A model generated the notes under the pieces. It searched no databases and was not told where the DNA came from. It saw nothing but the letters and a program-made list of their open reading frames with translations. A stretch of 13,303 nt of DNA, taken from contig BQJG01000080.1 in NCBI GenBank assembly GCA_021604585.1, forward strand, positions 1-13,303. The letters run 5' to 3'. A program made the translations under genes and the position numbers. The DNA comes from Hyphococcus sp. (lineage in GTDB: Bacteria > Pseudomonadota > Alphaproteobacteria > Caulobacterales > Parvularculaceae). Within the stretch, counting starts at the first letter, position 1, and the number at the start of each line of letters is the position of its first letter. This document shows positions 5,643 to 13,303 of this stretch, piece after piece.

Positions 5643-6656
5643 GTGTTCAACGCCATTCGCGCCATATGCCTGGTCAGTGTTTTTTGGTTTTCAACGATTG
5701 CGGCGGCCCTTGCATTCGACTCCGTCCGTTACATGAAGCAGCTTCCCGCCGCCGCCGACATCGAGGCCGCCTATCCGTTGGGCGGGAAGGATCCGGTTGA
5801 CGCGGCCGCGCGCCGGGCGGCAGCGTACAAACTGATGGGAGTCGTCCTCGCCAAGAGTAATGGCCGCAACGGCGCGCCGGGCAATTTGAATGCGGCCGAG
5901 TTCGACGTCTATCGCACATACAGCGATAACGGGCCGTCAAATGTGCGTTCGGAAATGGGTTGGCCGCCTGTCTTTTGCAGCGGCGACAAGGACTGCGAAC
6001 GCTTTGACTCGCTTGTGCTCGATTATGTGTGGCGAGACAAAAAGAAATCGCGGCCGTTCGGCGCGGAGTTTCGCGACAAGCTCTTCGCTGGCAAAGAAGT
6101 CATGCTGCCCGATGAACTGCGCTATTCAAAAGCAAAACGCGACGCGGATACCGGAGCGGCCTTGCTGACATTGCTGGCCGGTCTTGCTGTAGGCCTGTTC
6201 GCTGCTTCTCCATGGGCGCGGGCGCGCGAGGGGGCAATCACGTCGCTCGGCTCCGGCGTCACCAAGATGGGTGGCGGCATGACCTATAATTCGCGCAACC
6301 ATCTGACCGTCGGCGACAAGCGCCTTGGAACGACGGTCACGTCGATGCGCCTTGATGATGCGCTGACCAGCGCCATGGATCTCGGCGCGCCGGTGCGGGT
6401 CGGCCTTGGCTGGACATTCTGGCGTCACTGGGCGTTATGCGTCAAAGGCCCGGCGGAAACAGTGCGCGAGCCGGTTTTTTCATTCTTCATCCAGACGCTG
6501 GTGGTGACGCCGATCCTTGGCGTCGTCGGCTTTATCGCCGCCGCCTTGCTTGGCGCGGCGGTCGGCTCCGGGCACGTCTCCGTCTTCGCCATGAGTTTTG
6601 TGGCGGCTTATGTGCTGGGGCTGATCGTAAAAAACATTCTGGCCTGGCTTGCCTAA
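5643..6656 (+). CDS. Unrecognised exported/membrane protein, 337 residues
   Basis: I do not recognise the family. It starts with GTG, supported by GGGGAGG 9 bases upstream. Residues 1-24 form a signal peptide or first membrane segment ending AALA. Residues 25-168 are a hydrophilic domain, likely extracytoplasmic, with a Cys112/Cys118 pair (FCSGDKDCERF) that could form a disulfide. Three further hydrophobic stretches follow: about 171-189 (ALLTLLAGLAVGLFAASPW), about 280-306 and about 312-335, the last two Gly/Ala-rich. Between them, residues 195-270 are a glycine/threonine-rich soluble segment (TSLGSGVTKMGGGMTYN). The C-terminus ends in the membrane (NILAWLA). The gene is transcribed alone between two terminators, so the neighbours give no functional hint. 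If the N-terminus is cleaved there are three membrane spans, otherwise four. Confidence 0.8.
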   Translation: MFNAIRAICLVSVFWFSTIAAALAFDSVRYMKQLPAAADIEAAYPLGGKDPVDAAARRAAAYKLMGVVLAKSNGRNGAPGNLNAAEFDVYRTYSDNGPSNVRSEMGWPPVFCSGDKDCERFDSLVLDYVWRDKKKSRPFGAEFRDKLFAGKEVMLPDELRYSKAKRDADTGAALLTLLAGLAVGLFAASPWARAREGAITSLGSGVTKMGGGMTYNSRNHLTVGDKRLGTTVTSMRLDDALTSAMDLGAPVRVGLGWTFWRHWALCVKGPAETVREPVFSFFIQTLVVTPILGVVGFIAAALLGAAVGSGHVSVFAMSFVAAYVLGLIVKNILAWLA

Positions 6657-6669
6657 CAGCAGACGCAAT

Positions 6670-6693
6670 GAGGCGGCCTGAGCAGGCCGCCTC
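6670..6693. terminator. Hairpin terminator between convergent genes
   Basis: A perfect 10-bp stem, GAGGCGGCCT (6670-6679) and AGGCCGCCTC (6684-6693), with loop GAGC. It lies 13 bases after the stop of the 337-residue protein and between it and the convergent alkaline phosphatase. On the plus strand it is followed by a mildly T-rich TCGCTTTACTTATC. No T-tract follows on the minus strand, so it mainly fits the plus-strand gene but may block both. Confidence 0.6.
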
Positions 6694-6714
6694 TCGCTTT
6701 ACTTATCTTCGCGA

Positions 6715-8265
6715 TTACTCCCCCGGCTGCGGATTAATCCGCAGCGCATCCATCATCACATGGAAGATATAATTCTGCTCAACGACGCCGGTGAAGAGAT
6801 AAGCGTCCGGGCCTGATGCATAAATCGTGACGTCCTGACCGCCATGTGTTTCCCCGCCCGTCGGAACAAGTGCGGGCTGGAGGTAATCAAGCGCTTTAAC
6901 TTCTTCCTCGCTGCCGATTGGGCGGGTTTTGAGGTCGACGCCTTTCTTGAAGACGCTGCCGGGTCCGTTTGCGTAACCGAGTGTCGTATAAGGCTTGCCA
7001 TCTTCGCCGAGCATCAATTTACTTTCCCCTTCATCACTCACATAACGCACCAAACCGAGAATATCGTTACCTTTGCCTGGGTAGCCGGCAAAGGTCAGCG
7101 TGTGGCCGTGATCGGCGGTGACGATGATCAGCGTATCGCGCTCATTGGTCATCTCGCGCGCAGCGGCGACCGCTTGCGCATATTCCTGCGCATCAATCAG
7201 CGCACGGGCCGCGTTGCCGGCGTGATGGGCGTGATCGACCTTTCCGCCCTCGACCATCAACACGAAACCATTTTCGTTGCGCGACAGAACTTCGATCGCT
7301 TTGCGGGTCATCTCTTCGAGAGACGGCTCACCAGCTTTGTCATTGGCGCGGTCAGCCTCAAACTCCATATGCGAGTTTTCAAACAGGCCGAGCACGCGAG
7401 GGTCCGTTGCCGGATCGATGGCGTCAAACTGTTCTTTGTTCCAGACAAAGGAGTGATGGTCAGACTTCGCGACCCATTCGGCGGTCAGGTTGCGGCCGTC
7501 CTTGCGCCAGCCCATGCGATTTTCATCTTCGGGGTCGGTTGTATCCCTCGTCATGAAAGGCCCGCGTCCGCCTCCAAGCGCGATATCAACACCGTCGCCA
7601 TAAGGGAAGTCGATCAACTGGCTGGCAATGTCACGGCAGCCCAGCTCATAGGCGCCTTCAGGCAGGTTTGAGTCGCTCTCCCAATCGCGGTCGGGCACAT
7701 GCGCGTATGTCGCTGCCGGCGTTGCATGGGTGAGGCGTGCGGTTGAAACCACGCCGGTGGAAAGGCCCTTTTGTTCAGCGATTTCGAGGATAGTTGGCGC
7801 ATGGGCATTAATGCTTGCCTCGCAATCGCTACGCGGAACTTCTTTTTTAACTGAAATATGACCGACCCGAGTTTTATATCCGGTCATCATGGCGCTCGCA
7901 GTGCCGGCGGAGTCCGGCACCTGCATATCAGTATTGTAAGTCTTGGACATGGCGAGGTGCGGGAAGCGTTCAAAGAATAACAGGTTCTCTTCGCCTTCCT
8001 CACCGCGTGATTGGCCGTCATAGATACGCGCCGCGGCGACCGTTGTCGGGTCCATGCCGTCGGCGATAAAGAGAATGACGTTTTTCGCCTTGCCGGTGAT
8101 TGGCTTGACGCCTTTGCGCTGCGCCAGGGTCGTTTGCGCGCCGTCAAACCAGAGATCGCCAGTATTCGCGACGGCCGGAGCTGATGTCTGTCCACCAATC
8201 ATTAACGGGCCGTTGGCGCAGGCGGTCATGCTGACGGAAAGCAGCAGCGCAATTGGAAATCTCAT
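6715..8265 (-). CDS. Alkaline phosphatase, PhoA family, probable lipoprotein
   Basis: A 516-residue phosphomonoesterase of the alkaline phosphatase superfamily, acting outside the inner membrane to release phosphate. The N-terminus is short and hydrophobic, ending in a lipobox-like SMTAC with Cys16, so it is probably lipid-anchored; Ala at +2 would favour the outer membrane. The catalytic set is visible: Asp69 (IADGMD), nucleophile Ser119 in PDSAGTASAM, His180 and Thr182 (RLTHATPAA), Glu339, Asp344 and His348 (VEGGKVDHAHHAGNA), Asp385 and His386 (VTADHGHT), and His474 (GGETHGGQDV). His at the GKVDHAHH position resembles eukaryotic-type rather than E. coli PhoA. Length is typical. The ATG at 8265 has AGAGG 10 bases upstream. 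It lies 70 bases downstream of ggt on the same strand, possibly co-transcribed. No clear Pho box was seen. Confidence 0.94.
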   Translation of the reverse strand: MRFPIALLLSVSMTACANGPLMIGGQTSAPAVANTGDLWFDGAQTTLAQRKGVKPITGKAKNVILFIADGMDPTTVAAARIYDGQSRGEEGEENLLFFERFPHLAMSKTYNTDMQVPDSAGTASAMMTGYKTRVGHISVKKEVPRSDCEASINAHAPTILEIAEQKGLSTGVVSTARLTHATPAATYAHVPDRDWESDSNLPEGAYELGCRDIASQLIDFPYGDGVDIALGGGRGPFMTRDTTDPEDENRMGWRKDGRNLTAEWVAKSDHHSFVWNKEQFDAIDPATDPRVLGLFENSHMEFEADRANDKAGEPSLEEMTRKAIEVLSRNENGFVLMVEGGKVDHAHHAGNAARALIDAQEYAQAVAAAREMTNERDTLIIVTADHGHTLTFAGYPGKGNDILGLVRYVSDEGESKLMLGEDGKPYTTLGYANGPGSVFKKGVDLKTRPIGSEEEVKALDYLQPALVPTGGETHGGQDVTIYASGPDAYLFTGVVEQNYIFHVMMDALRINPQPGE

Positions 8266-8335
8266 GGGTCTGAATCCTCTTTATCAGGCGCAAAATTGAT
8301 CCTTGCCGCAACTTAACGACAGGATTGTGAATTGG

Positions 8336-10060
8336 TCAGCAGCCCCCATCGGGCGAACAGGCGCCGCTGCCGGGGTAGCGCGTATCGGCATAGCCGAAAA
8401 ACCAGCCGTCTCTGGCTATAATGGTTTGCGGCGTTGCATGCCAGTCAACCGGTTTGACGATATGACCCTTAGCTTCAAGCAGTTTGATCGTGTCCGAGCT
8501 GAGCCCCGGCTCATATAGGATTTCGTCAGGCAGCCATTGATGGTGGATGCGCGGATGGTCGGTGGCGTCGGCGATATTCATGCTGCGATCAATGACATTG
8601 ACAATGACCTGTAATACGGCAGTGATAATCCGCGAACCGCCTTGCGATCCGGTCGCTAAAAAGGGCTCGCCATCCTTGAAGATGAAGGTCGGCGTCATCG
8701 ACGATAGCGGGCGCTTATTCGCAGCGATGGCGTTCTTCTCGCCGCCGATAAGGCCATAGAGGTTCGGCGCGCCCGGCGCTGCGGAAAAATCGTCCATCTC
8801 ATTGTTCATCAAGACGCCAGTGCCGGGGATGATGATCCCGGAACCAAAGCTGGCGTTGATGGTGTAAGTGTTGGCGACCATGTTGCCATCTTTGTCGATG
8901 ACCGAAAAATGCGTCGTATCCGAGCTTTCATACGGATACGGATCACCTGCGCCAATTTCCGCAGAAACCATAGCTTTGTTCGGTTTTATTTTCGCCGCAA
9001 GGGCGCGGGCATAGTCCTTTGAAACAAGCCCCTTGACGGGCACATCGACGAAATCCGGGTCGCCCAGATGCTCCGCGCGATCAGCATAAGCGAGGCGCAT
9101 GGTTTCAGCGAGGAAGTGCAGGCTCTCCGCGTCGTCGCTTTGGCCTTTGACCGGCGCGCGCGTTTCCAGCATGTTCAACATTTCAATCAAATGTATCCCG
9201 CCGGAACTTGGCGGCGGCATGGAGACGATGTCATAACCGCGATAAGTTCCGCGCACTGGCTCGCGTTCCACCACCTTATAGGCGTCGAGATCGGCTTGGG
9301 TGATCAGCCCTCCATGATTGGGCATATCCGCAACGATCGCATCGCCAACCCAGCCTTTGTAAAAACCGTCGCGTCCCTTTTTGGAGATTTCCTTTAAGGT
9401 GCGCGCCAGATCCTTGCGCCGATACGTCTCGCCCGGCAAAATTGACGAACCGTCAGGCTTGAAAAACGCTGCGCGCGCTGCCGGATTGCGCATCAGCAGC
9501 GCCCGTTCTGATTCAATGATGGCCGATGCGAAATAGGTGATCGGGTAACCTTTTTCCGCAAGCCTGATCGCTGGCGCCAAAACCTCCTTGCGGGAAAGCT
9601 TTCCGTATTTTTCCTGCGCAAGCAGCAAACCCGCGACCGTGCCCGGCACGCCGGCGCCTTTGAGCGTCAATAAAATATCGTCGCTGATGACATTGCCCTC
9701 ATCATCGAGATACATGTCGCGGCTCGCCGCTGCCGGCGCGCTCTCGCGATAATCGATGGCGATGGTGCGGTCTTCATCGCGCAGATACACCAGCATGAAG
9801 CCGCCGCCGCCGATATTGCCCGCGCTCGGATAGGTGACGGCGAGAGCAAAGCCGGTCGCGACCGCTGCATCAACCGCGTTCCCGCCGCGCGCCAGAATGT
9901 CAGCGCCGATCTTCGCCGCCATCTTTTCTTCCGCAACGACCATGCCGTCGCGCCCGCCATTGGGATGATGCACAGCGATGGGCAGGGGCGGTGTTTGCGC
10001 CAGAACCGGCGCTGCGATGCATGTCAAAAAGCCGATAGAGATGGCGAGAAGCGTGCGCAT
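8336..10060 (-). CDS. ggt: Periplasmic gamma-glutamyltransferase
   Basis: A 574-residue Ntn-hydrolase that hydrolyses or transfers the gamma-glutamyl group of glutathione and related peptides in the periplasm. The signal peptide is MRTLLAISIGFLTCIAAPVLA, cut before QTPP, which fixes the start at 10060; the longer frame to 10138 adds a non-signal leader. The large-subunit region has RGGNAVDAAVATGFALAV, GNIGGGGFML and the substrate-binding Arg in DYRESAP. The self-cleavage nucleophile is Thr382 in SSDTTHFSVIDKDGN, followed by NNEMDDFSA, PLSSMTPT (452-458, carboxylate-binding serines) and GSQGGSRIIT. Length matches E. coli GGT (580). The C-terminus has two cysteines (GACSPDGGC), which is unusual to my memory. 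It is divergent from the acylase gene and upstream of the phosphatase. Confidence 0.95.
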   Translation of the reverse strand: MRTLLAISIGFLTCIAAPVLAQTPPLPIAVHHPNGGRDGMVVAEEKMAAKIGADILARGGNAVDAAVATGFALAVTYPSAGNIGGGGFMLVYLRDEDRTIAIDYRESAPAAASRDMYLDDEGNVISDDILLTLKGAGVPGTVAGLLLAQEKYGKLSRKEVLAPAIRLAEKGYPITYFASAIIESERALLMRNPAARAAFFKPDGSSILPGETYRRKDLARTLKEISKKGRDGFYKGWVGDAIVADMPNHGGLITQADLDAYKVVEREPVRGTYRGYDIVSMPPPSSGGIHLIEMLNMLETRAPVKGQSDDAESLHFLAETMRLAYADRAEHLGDPDFVDVPVKGLVSKDYARALAAKIKPNKAMVSAEIGAGDPYPYESSDTTHFSVIDKDGNMVANTYTINASFGSGIIIPGTGVLMNNEMDDFSAAPGAPNLYGLIGGEKNAIAANKRPLSSMTPTFIFKDGEPFLATGSQGGSRIITAVLQVIVNVIDRSMNIADATDHPRIHHQWLPDEILYEPGLSSDTIKLLEAKGHIVKPVDWHATPQTIIARDGWFFGYADTRYPGSGACSPDGGC

Positions 10061-10100
10061 AGGCTCAGTCCCGATTGCCGGCGGAATTTGCCGGGGCTGC

Positions 10101-10130
10101 TTTATAGGCTGGTTTCGGCCCGGAAAACCA
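10101..10130 (-). promoter_or_regulatory. Candidate ggt promoter overlapping an inverted repeat
   Basis: On the minus strand TATAAA (10101-10106) sits 40 bases before the ggt start, with a poor -35 GTTTTC (10123-10128) 16 bases upstream. An inverted repeat TGGTTT-N9-AAACCA (10110-10130) covers the spacer and -35. A regulator bound there could control ggt, and also the divergent acylase. It is read by eye; the acylase promoter itself is not evident. Confidence 0.3.
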
Positions 10131-10182
10131 TGCCACACTCGCGGCGAATTTATTCACCAGGAAATGAGAAAAGAAGCAGAAC

Positions 10183-12330
10183 ATGTTGAAATATATGCGT
10201 TTAGGCCTCGCTGTCCTGCTTGCTCTGGGAATAGGTACAGCGCTTTACCTCAAAACACCGGGCCCGGCGCCCTTTGACGCAAAGGTGGCGATGCTGGCAG
10301 GCGGCCAATATCACGCGCGGATCATCCGCGACCGGTTCGGCGTCCCGCATATCTACGGAAAGCGAGATGCCGACGTCGCTTTCGGTCTCGCTTACGCCCA
10401 CGCCGAAGATGACTGGAAGACGATAGAGGAAGTGATCCTGTTTTCGCGCGGCGCGCTCTCGCAGCGCAACGGCAAGGATGCCGCCGTTACTGATTATCTC
10501 ATCAAGGCGCTCGGTTCGGCAGACGCAATCGCTGAACGGTATGAAACGGATCTGTCGGATGACGGCCGCGCTGTGGCGGAAGCCTACGCCGCCGGAATCA
10601 ATTTCTTTTGCGCTGAAGATCGCAGTCGTTGTTCGCGCGATGCGCTTCCCGTCAGCGGCAAAGATGTTGTCGCGGGGTTTGCATCGCGCCAGCCGTTTTT
10701 TTACGGGCTCGATGAAAAGCTGAAAGAAGTTTTTGAAGGGGAGGTCAAAGTCGCGGCGCGGGCGGATAGTGCGCGAGAAGCTTTCCTCAATGTCCCGCCT
10801 GGATTTGAAACAGGCTCCAATGCCATGGCGGTGTCACCGTCGCGCTCCGCTGATGGGCATACGCGGCTGATGGTCAATTCCCACCAACCTTATACTGGTC
10901 CCGTTGCATGGTACGAAGCGCGGGTGAAATCGGAAGAAGGCTGGGATATGATTGGCGGGATTTTTCCCGGTTCGCCGGTGATCCTGCATGGGGCTGGGCC
11001 AGATCTTGGTTGGGCGTTCACTGTAAACAAGCCCGACCTTGTGGATGTTTACACACTCGATGTTGATAAGCCGAAAAAGCCAAAGCAATACCGGTTTGAT
11101 GGCGGCTGGCGAGATTTTGACGTGAAGAAAGTCAAATTTCGCGTGCATTTATGGGGGCCGTTCAGCCTGCCGGTGACGCGCCGCGCGCTTTCGTCTGTGC
11201 ACGGGCCTGTCTTGCAGACCGATCACGGCGTGTTCGCTGTGTCTTATGCGGGTGCGGGCGACATCCGCACGCTTGAGCAATATTACCGCATGAATCGCGC
11301 GACGAACTACGCTGAATGGCGCGAGGCGATGGAAATGCAGGCGCTGCCAAGCCTTAACGCTGTCTACGCTGATGGCGACGGCGTCATCGCCTATTACTAC
11401 AACGCGGCGATTCCGGTTCGCAAAGCCGGCGTCGATTGGACGAAGGCGCAGGATGGCTCGGACCCGTCGCTGCTTTGGCGAGGCAAACGAACTCTCAACG
11501 ACGTGCCGCAAGTGGTGATGCCGGTTTCGGGCTATGTGGTGAACGCCAATCACACGCCGTTTCTATCGTCCGGCGCCGCCGACAATCCAAAACCTGAGAA
11601 CTTCCCGCCGGAATATGGCGTCGATCAGCGCACCACAAATCGCGGCTTGCGCATTCAGATGCTTTATGGCGGCGATGCGTCGATCACGAGCGAAGAATTC
11701 GTCGCCTACAAATTTGACCACACCTACGCGCAGGACTCGCGCGTGATGGAGCTTGTTAAAAAATTGGCGGCGAGTCAGGCTGATGATTTGCAGGCGGAAG
11801 CCGCGGTTCTGGCGGCGTGGAACGGCGAGGCGACCGCAGACAACCGCTCCGCGGCGCTGGCGATCCTGACAGCACAGCGCGCGCGGGGCTATCTGCTCAA
11901 TGATGAGGGCGCCGAAACGCTGGATTTTGAGGATGCGCTGCGTGAAGTTTCCGCCGAGCTTAAAGCTTCGTTTGGTCGCATAGATCCAGCTTGGGGCGAG
12001 GCGGTGCGGCTCATACGCGGCGATGTTTCACTGCCGCTGAATGGCGGGCCGGACACGCTGCGCGCCGTTTACCCCGGCGCGGCAGACGGAAATGGCGTCA
12101 AGCCCGCTGTCGGCGGCGACACCTATATTCTGTATGCTGATTGGTCAGCCGCTCGCGACGTCACGATCAAAACCATTCATCAGTTCGGTTCGGCGACGCT
12201 GGATGAAACCTCACCGCATTACGCCGATCAGGCGCCGTTGTTTGCGTCGGAGGAATGGAAAACGCCGCCGATGAGCATGTCGTCTCTGTTGAATGAGGCG
12301 ACCCGCGATTATCGCGTGGGCGGGGAGTAA
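10183..12330 (+). CDS. Penicillin acylase / AHL acylase family (S45) hydrolase
   Basis: A 715-residue Ntn-hydrolase precursor of family S45 (penicillin G acylase, PvdQ/QuiP-type acyl-homoserine-lactone acylases), expected to cleave amide bonds to release an acyl or aryl-acyl group in the periplasm. An N-terminal hydrophobic segment (residues 5-22) is a signal peptide or anchor. The alpha-chain region includes IIRDRFGVPHIYGKRDADVAFG and YAHAEDDW. Autoprocessing would expose Ser212 of the ETGSNAMAVSPS motif as beta-chain residue 1. His234 (NSHQP) then falls at beta-23, as in known AHL acylases, and the catalytic Asn lies in VVNANHTPF (Asn454 or Asn456). Length is typical. The ATG at 10183 has a modest AGAAG site. 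Substrate (beta-lactam, AHL or other N-acyl compound) cannot be decided, and no luxI/luxR gene is in the window. Confidence 0.93.
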   Translation: MLKYMRLGLAVLLALGIGTALYLKTPGPAPFDAKVAMLAGGQYHARIIRDRFGVPHIYGKRDADVAFGLAYAHAEDDWKTIEEVILFSRGALSQRNGKDAAVTDYLIKALGSADAIAERYETDLSDDGRAVAEAYAAGINFFCAEDRSRCSRDALPVSGKDVVAGFASRQPFFYGLDEKLKEVFEGEVKVAARADSAREAFLNVPPGFETGSNAMAVSPSRSADGHTRLMVNSHQPYTGPVAWYEARVKSEEGWDMIGGIFPGSPVILHGAGPDLGWAFTVNKPDLVDVYTLDVDKPKKPKQYRFDGGWRDFDVKKVKFRVHLWGPFSLPVTRRALSSVHGPVLQTDHGVFAVSYAGAGDIRTLEQYYRMNRATNYAEWREAMEMQALPSLNAVYADGDGVIAYYYNAAIPVRKAGVDWTKAQDGSDPSLLWRGKRTLNDVPQVVMPVSGYVVNANHTPFLSSGAADNPKPENFPPEYGVDQRTTNRGLRIQMLYGGDASITSEEFVAYKFDHTYAQDSRVMELVKKLAASQADDLQAEAAVLAAWNGEATADNRSAALAILTAQRARGYLLNDEGAETLDFEDALREVSAELKASFGRIDPAWGEAVRLIRGDVSLPLNGGPDTLRAVYPGAADGNGVKPAVGGDTYILYADWSAARDVTIKTIHQFGSATLDETSPHYADQAPLFASEEWKTPPMSMSSLLNEATRDYRVGGE

Positions 12331-12475
12331 ACTAAGGCGCACGGCAACAAAATATTTTTTTGCGCCCCAAAGCGGACATTCAGCATCGTTTGACCCCCTT
12401 AGGCCTATGTGTCACTGGTAAATCGCGCTTTGCGGTCGCAACCAGCATATCTCGGCGCGGCGATGGAGGGGAGCG

Positions 12476-12979
12476 ATGAACAGCTTGCGCACGACTGAGA
12501 TTTCGCTGGCATTTCTGATGGCGGTATGTGCCTGTCAGAATCAGTCGACCGGCGTAGCGGTGGCGCCAGAGGAGACCAGCTCCATTGCAGAAATTGAAGC
12601 GCTGATGGATCGCTGGGATATTCAGGTCTGGCGCGAGGGCCGCTACGAGCTGGTTCCTGATTGCCTAAACGAGCAGTATATCCGGCACGAACAGACGGGA
12701 GTCCGGTCGGGGGATCGGATCGTGACCCGCGAGGCGTACACAACCGAGATCAAGCAACTCCGCACATTGTCAGATCTCAATTTTGAGGTGCACGAGCGAT
12801 CGATTGTGGGTGATCGCGTTTGGACACGGTTCACGATGACTTGGACAGACCGCCAAACTGGGGAACCGGAGTCCCGCACTGGGCTTCAGGAGTATCGCAT
12901 TGAATACGGCAAGCTGGCGGAGACTTGGGTGATGTTGTCCTCCGCCGAGTCCCGCTGGCCAGAGATGGCTGTCAAGTAG
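12476..12979 (+). CDS. NTF2/SnoaL-like small lipoprotein
   Basis: A 167-residue protein. The N-terminus is signal-like (ISLAFLMAVCACQNQS), with Cys20 the best lipid-attachment site (VCAC), followed by a loose linker (residues 21-35). Residues about 36-160 fit an alpha+beta cone fold of the NTF2/SnoaL superfamily: a first helix EIEALMDRWDIQVWREG, then LNEQYIRHEQTGVRSG, REAYTTEIKQLR, and paired strands NFEVHERSIVGDRVWTRFTMTWTDRQ and GLQEYRIEYGKLAETWVML. The ATG at 12476 has a strong GGAGGGG site 4 bases upstream. It follows the acylase by 145 bases and probably has its own promoter. Its ligand or enzymatic role is unknown: some family members are isomerases or cyclases, many only bind ligands. 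The family call is by pattern, not search. Confidence 0.75.
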   Translation: MNSLRTTEISLAFLMAVCACQNQSTGVAVAPEETSSIAEIEALMDRWDIQVWREGRYELVPDCLNEQYIRHEQTGVRSGDRIVTREAYTTEIKQLRTLSDLNFEVHERSIVGDRVWTRFTMTWTDRQTGEPESRTGLQEYRIEYGKLAETWVMLSSAESRWPEMAVK

Positions 12980-13012
12980 GATGGAGGCGCTGCGCGCCGA
13001 AGTGACTTGGTG

Positions 13013-13303
13013 TTATCGCGGCGGCGGCGAGTGATCCGAGGCGTTGTCACGGCGCATGATCATCACAATCCCCGCCGTGACGAACCACGCGCACATGATC
13101 GCCAGGGCGAGCGTCATGCCTTGAACGTCCAGATGCAACAGACCGCTGAAGATACCGCCGGCGAGTACGGCGCCGGCGGCGAATGCTACGAACGCTGATG
13201 CGCGCGCAAAGCCTTGCATGCGAACAAGCCGAACAGACCACATCAGCATCGCCGCACCATAAGCGATCACGCCAGTCTCTGCGAGCAGCTGGTTGGTCGC
13301 GCC
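13013..13303 (-). CDS. Small multi-span membrane protein, C-terminal part
   Basis: The frame is open to the right edge, so the N-terminus is missing; 96 residues are visible. A GTG at 13270 could start it, but codons stay open upstream (ATNQLLAETG), suggesting a longer protein. Three hydrophobic helices are seen: around GVIAYGAAMLMWSVRLV, SAFVAFAAGAVLAGGIFSGLL and MTLALAIMCAWFVTAGIVMIM. A short charged, proline-rich tail RRDNASDHSPPPR follows, probably cytoplasmic. I do not recognise the family. It converges with the NTF2-like gene, leaving only 33 bases that hold a weak GGCGC-TGC-GCGCC hairpin (12986-12998). Confidence 0.65.
   Translation of the reverse strand, partial: GATNQLLAETGVIAYGAAMLMWSVRLVRMQGFARASAFVAFAAGAVLAGGIFSGLLHLDVQGMTLALAIMCAWFVTAGIVMIMRRDNASDHSPPPR

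Noticed and set aside
6844..7671. Plus-strand open frame of 275 codons
   Set aside because: Long, but wholly antisense to the alkaline phosphatase, which has all its catalytic residues. No family match for the antisense product.
11149..11553. Minus-strand open frame of 134 codons
   Set aside because: Antisense to the acylase beta chain; no start signal or domain.
12336..12366. Possible acylase terminator (GGCGCA ... TGCGCC around an A/T-rich core)
   Set aside because: The stem is only 6 bp around a 19-base loop, and the T-run lies inside the loop rather than after the stem.
1..13303. CRISPR array, tRNA, rRNA, IS transposase, prophage
   Set aside because: No regularly spaced direct repeats, no tRNA/rRNA-like stretches and no transposase, integrase or phage structural motifs were seen on either strand.

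Overview
The window reads as chromosomal housekeeping and periplasmic-enzyme DNA from a moderately GC-rich Gram-negative bacterium. The protein sequences look alphaproteobacterial: a cysteine synthase with the EGTAGNTGI loop, a two-domain MazG, and S45 acylase and gamma-glutamyltransferase exoenzymes. This placement is inferred from sequence style, not from a search. There are 13 protein genes, 11 complete and one cut at each edge. I see no rRNA, tRNA, CRISPR array, IS transposase or phage gene. No intergenic gap exceeds about 175 bases.

Left part (1-2985, minus strand) is a tight sulfur amino-acid operon read right to left: a cysK-type cysteine synthase, a 3-mercaptopyruvate sulfurtransferase (sseA), a GNAT acetyltransferase whose start lies inside the sseA 3' end, and a cystathionine beta-lyase (metC) running off the left edge. 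Together these make cysteine, move its sulfur and cleave cystathionine. The GNAT substrate is unknown.

Middle-left (2986-4407) is mazG (minus), whose stop codon touches a compact element at 3111-3585. This element has two inverted copies of a ~38-bp GC-rich palindromic repeat enclosing one small DUF559 (Vsr-like, PD-(D/E)xK type) endonuclease gene. The gene is about 51% GC where counted, against about 64% in adjacent mazG. This is the most unusual structure in the window and could be a small repeat-plus-nuclease mobile unit.

Centre (4569-6693, plus strand) is ilvE (branched-chain aminotransferase) with a textbook terminator, then an unrecognised 337-residue exported/membrane protein with a GTG start, a plausible promoter and a terminator hairpin of its own.

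Right part (6715-12330) is a secreted hydrolase group. A lipoprotein-like alkaline phosphatase and a periplasmic gamma-glutamyltransferase lie on the minus strand. Divergent from them, across a 122-bp intergenic region, is an S45 penicillin/acyl-homoserine-lactone acylase family protein. All three should act outside the cytoplasm and release phosphate, amino acids or acyl groups. After them come a small NTF2/SnoaL-like lipoprotein (plus) and the C-terminal part of a small membrane protein (minus) that continues past the right edge.
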